Source: Bryobacter sp964387685 (GTDB lineage: Bacteria; Acidobacteriota; Terriglobia; Bryobacterales; Bryobacteraceae). Taken from it: 64,000 nucleotides of DNA. The DNA is taken from NCBI GenBank assembly GCA_964387685.1, contig CAYLXK010000005.1:224187-288186 (forward strand), written 5' to 3'. Both the position numbers and the translations under genes were made by a program. Position 1 is the first letter of the stretch. Each line of letters opens with the position of its first letter. Of the stretch, positions 61,880-64,000 are shown piece after piece. The notes beneath the pieces are model-generated. The model made no database searches and had not been told where the DNA came from. It worked only from the letters and a program-made list of their open reading frames with translations.

Positions 61880-63277
61880 CTATCGGCCGGGCTGGGCCAA
61901 AACTAGAGGGCGCAGCGCGGCCGCCAAACGGGCGCGGTAGACAAGCGCACCGAGGGCGATGAGGCCGAGAGCGATCCCGGACTTGAGGGGCTCGTTGTAG
62001 AGCCCAAAAGCCGTAACCCATAGGCCCACTACGATGTAGAAGACTGGAATCGCGGGCCAGGCAAAACTGACCACGCCGAGCTTCTGCCAGCCTTCCCGGC
62101 GGCGGAAGAGGAATAAACTGCCGACGGTGAGCACCGTGAAGAGGTTCAAGGAGAAGCCGATAAAGAAGACCAAGGCAGGCAGGGGCGTGAGCGTGATGAG
62201 CATGGCGACGGCGCCTTGGATCAACACCGCATTGAGCGGGGTGCCGGTACGGGGCGACAACTGCCCCACCCAGGAGAAAAAGGCCTTATTCTTGGCCATC
62301 GCGTAATAGACGCGCGGACCCACGGTGACCATGGCGTTGACGGTAGAAAGCAAGGCAGCGGCCATCGCGGCGGCGAAGGCCCCGCCAATGTTGCCGCCAA
62401 ACAGCTTTGCCGCCACGGCCGCGGCTAATTTCTGTTCGCTCTTCATGGCCTCTAAGGGCATGGCGTAGACAAAGACCAAATTCATCAACAAGTAGAGCGA
62501 CGCCACGAGCAAGGTGCCAAAGGCGAGGGCGCGGGGCAGCGTCTTGGCCGGGTTGTGCAGTTCCCCCGCAATGTAGGTGGCGGCATTCCAGCCCGAGTAG
62601 CTGGTGTAGACAAAACAGAGGCTGACGGCAAACTGCGCCCAAACATCGCGCTGCGAGGTGCGCGCGGCCGTGAGGGCAAAGTTGCCCCAATCGCCCTGGC
62701 CGAGCAGGAAACCGCCGGCGATGAGCAGCGAGAGGATGGCCACCTTGAAGCTGGTGGACCAGTTTTGAAACTTGGCCACGGAATCGAGGTCGAGGAAGTT
62801 AATCGCCGTCATGCCGGCGATGAGCAGACAGGCAAGCGCCTCTTGCGGGCCGGGCGAAATCCGGAACGATTCCGGGCCCCAGACGAAGTAGGGCGTATTC
62901 GTGACGAGCGACTGCGAGAAATACCCGAGATAGCGGGCAAAGGCGAGGGCCGCGGCGGCAATGGCGCAGGAAAAGCCGACGAAAAAGCTGGTCCAGCCAC
63001 TCATGAAGGCCCAGATGGGCCCGAAAGACTCCCTGAGGTAGACATACTCACCGCCCGAGTCTGGATAATTGACGCCGAGTTCGGCGTAGCAAAGCGCGCC
63101 GGCCAGACTGACGACGGCCCCGGCAAGCCAGATGGCCAAGACCAGGGGAACGCTGCCCAGATCGCCGGCAAAGAAGGGGGTGGAGACGAAGATGCCGGTG
63201 CCGATCATGTTGGAAACGACCAGGGCGGAAGCGCTGGTGAATCCTAGGCGCCGTTGCGGCAGAGCTTTCTCACTCAT
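61880..63277 (-). CDS. APC-family amino-acid permease
   Basis: 465 aa from ATG 63277 (MSEKALPQRRLGFTSASALV); a GTG three codons up is possible. Twelve membrane helices; APC signature near the N-terminus VVSNMIGTGIFVSTPFFAGD and GGEYVYLRESFGPIWAFMSG. Takes up amino acids or polyamines by proton coupling; substrate not readable. Upstream lie three copies of ATGAGTGAGA, two opening short leader ORFs. The methyltransferase follows by 7 nt. Confidence 0.92.
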   Translation of the reverse strand: MSEKALPQRRLGFTSASALVVSNMIGTGIFVSTPFFAGDLGSVPLVLAIWLAGAVVSLAGALCYAELGVNYPDSGGEYVYLRESFGPIWAFMSGWTSFFVGFSCAIAAAALAFARYLGYFSQSLVTNTPYFVWGPESFRISPGPQEALACLLIAGMTAINFLDLDSVAKFQNWSTSFKVAILSLLIAGGFLLGQGDWGNFALTAARTSQRDVWAQFAVSLCFVYTSYSGWNAATYIAGELHNPAKTLPRALAFGTLLVASLYLLMNLVFVYAMPLEAMKSEQKLAAAVAAKLFGGNIGGAFAAAMAAALLSTVNAMVTVGPRVYYAMAKNKAFFSWVGQLSPRTGTPLNAVLIQGAVAMLITLTPLPALVFFIGFSLNLFTVLTVGSLFLFRRREGWQKLGVVSFAWPAIPVFYIVVGLWVTAFGLYNEPLKSGIALGLIALGALVYRARLAAALRPLVLAQPGR

Positions 63278-63345
63278 ATTTCTCACTCATGACAGGTCTC
63301 ACTCATAACGGCTTACACTCCCAAGGGGCGCTAACTCATAACGGC
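63268..63345 (-). promoter_or_regulatory. Tandem start-context repeats with short upstream ORFs before the permease
   Basis: On the minus strand ATGAGTGAGA occurs at 63306-63297, 63290-63281 and 63277-63268, and ATGAGTTAG at 63339-63331; CGTTATGAGT also recurs. The first full copy encodes MSETCHE then stop, the second MSEKYE then stop (this one overlaps the real start), the third is the permease start. GGGAG precedes the first copy by about 11 nt. Possible translational control by re-initiation; inferred. Confidence 0.5.
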
Positions 63346-63403
63346 AATCGTAGCCGCGGACGGTCGTCGATAAGAAGGGGATCGACATTTAAGGCTCCTA
63401 GCA

Positions 63404-64000
63404 TTAGGCCGCGGGCTGGCGGTAGCGGGGTAAGCCCCGAGAAGGCCCCGATTCGGGGCGGACAGGAGGCCCGCAGGGCGGGGCCGGGAGGGGGTGTGGA
63501 GGAGATCCGGAGGCCCGGGAGGCGGCGGGTGCGGAAGTCCTTGAAGGAATTGGAGTTGGGCTGTTACCTTCGTTGGGTAAATTTGCGTGAGGCAGGTAAT
63601 CCAGGCGGGATTTGGGATTGGACTTGCGGTGGGCTTCGAGCATTTTAATGGCTTGGTTGAAGGTGCGTTGGTGGTGGGCGCGGTAACGGTGGAGGCTGCG
63701 CAGGGAGGAATTTCTGGCGTCCAGGACATCGAAGGCGAGCCAGTTGTGGGCTTCGGGGGGGACGTGTTTACCCGTGGTGGAGGCTTCGATCTGCTGGCGG
63801 CCGATTTCGATGGAGAAGGCGGCGTTTTCCATTTCGTTGGCGCGATTGAGCTGCCAGCGGGATTCGATGGCCTGGTTGACGAGGGTGACTTCGAAGACGT
63901 CTTGCGGCGAGTAGAGTTCGTGGTACTGGCGGTGGAGGGAGTGAAAGTCCCCAGGGTTTTCGGTGGGTAGGACGGAGAATTTGCGCGAGCGGAGGCCGTG
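63404..64000 (-). CDS. Conserved hypothetical protein, 5' part beyond the window
   Basis: 198 residues of a gene whose start lies to the right. Begins in frame with HGLRSRKFSVLPTENPGDFH, then QYHELYSPQDVFEVTLVNQA, RWQLNRANEMENAAFSIEIG, and a His/Arg-rich helix NSSLRSLHRYRAHHQRTFNQ. The pattern is that of a multi-copy family in Solibacter relatives that starts with a TPEGKxxSxxNAxKHGL segment. Function unknown. The C-terminal Pro/Ser/Ala-rich tail (from ~140) is low-complexity. A decayed copy lies at 60.5-60.75 kb. Confidence 0.7.
   Translation of the reverse strand, partial: HGLRSRKFSVLPTENPGDFHSLHRQYHELYSPQDVFEVTLVNQAIESRWQLNRANEMENAAFSIEIGRQQIEASTTGKHVPPEAHNWLAFDVLDARNSSLRSLHRYRAHHQRTFNQAIKMLEAHRKSNPKSRLDYLPHANLPNEGNSPTPIPSRTSAPAASRASGSPPHPLPAPPCGPPVRPESGPSRGLPRYRQPAA

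Noticed and set aside
1..64000. CRISPR arrays, tRNA/rRNA genes, insertion sequences, phage genes
   Set aside because: Looked for regular repeats, cloverleaf arms, transposase motifs and phage structural genes; none was seen. Short or diverged tRNAs could be missed by eye.

Overview
The window looks like chromosome from an Acidobacteriota bacterium of the Bryobacterales/Solibacter group. It is GC-rich and nearly gap-free. It carries four very large Oar-like TonB-dependent receptors that begin with a carboxypeptidase-regulatory-like domain. It also has several secreted proteins with the Solibacter-type C-terminal domain (TIGR03437-like), Tat-tagged forms of enzymes that are usually cytosolic, and a member (plus a relic) of a small protein family common in Solibacter relatives. 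The taxonomic call is inference from gene content. No rRNA, tRNA, CRISPR array, insertion sequence or prophage was recognised.

Layout. 0-2.3 kb: rplU-rpmA-obg operon on the minus strand with a recognisable promoter and a hairpin between rpmA and obg, followed by the start of a secreted esterase. 2.3-17 kb: a DUF1877 protein, a secreted Cys/His protein, two TonB receptors, a Tat-tagged galactonate-dehydratase-like enzyme, a TetR/DinB pair with a twin palindromic operator, a beta-propeller/phosphoesterase fusion and an AraC regulator. 17-22 kb: a secreted beta-propeller protein, then a tightly overlapping run of lipoprotein, geranylgeranyl-reductase-like flavoprotein, hemL and ynfA. 22-30 kb: a giant secreted propeller protein, a lipoprotein pseudogene killed by two Trp-to-stop changes, a TolC-like protein, a PQQ sugar dehydrogenase, an EamA transporter and a DUF1080 protein. 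30-42 kb: two more TonB receptors, a broken outer-membrane barrel gene, a Tat-tagged aminotransferase with a clear terminator, and a hybrid histidine kinase divergent from one receptor. 42-45 kb: small secreted proteins, a vapBC-type pair with a perfect palindromic operator, and a MscS channel. 44.6-52.4 kb: a complete cytochrome c maturation (ccm) operon, order ccmE-F-H-I(short)-unknown-A-B-C-D, that runs on into a Tat-tagged mannonate-dehydratase-like gene and mscS. 52.5-56 kb: small conserved hypotheticals, an orphan HlyD-type adaptor and a pirin. 56-64 kb: a secreted subtilisin-like protease, greA, a CDP-alcohol phosphatidyltransferase, a methyltransferase and an amino-acid permease with tandem leader ORFs.

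How the genes fit together. The content suggests a heterotrophic soil or sediment bacterium that takes up polymers and breaks them down: receptors, secreted hydrolases, sugar-acid dehydratases, PQQ dehydrogenase. It makes c-type cytochromes with a Ccm system whose heme chaperone is the CxxxY (not HxxxY) type. The top strand is C-rich through most of the window regardless of gene direction and becomes G-rich after about 56 kb, so a replichore switch or an inversion boundary may lie near there.
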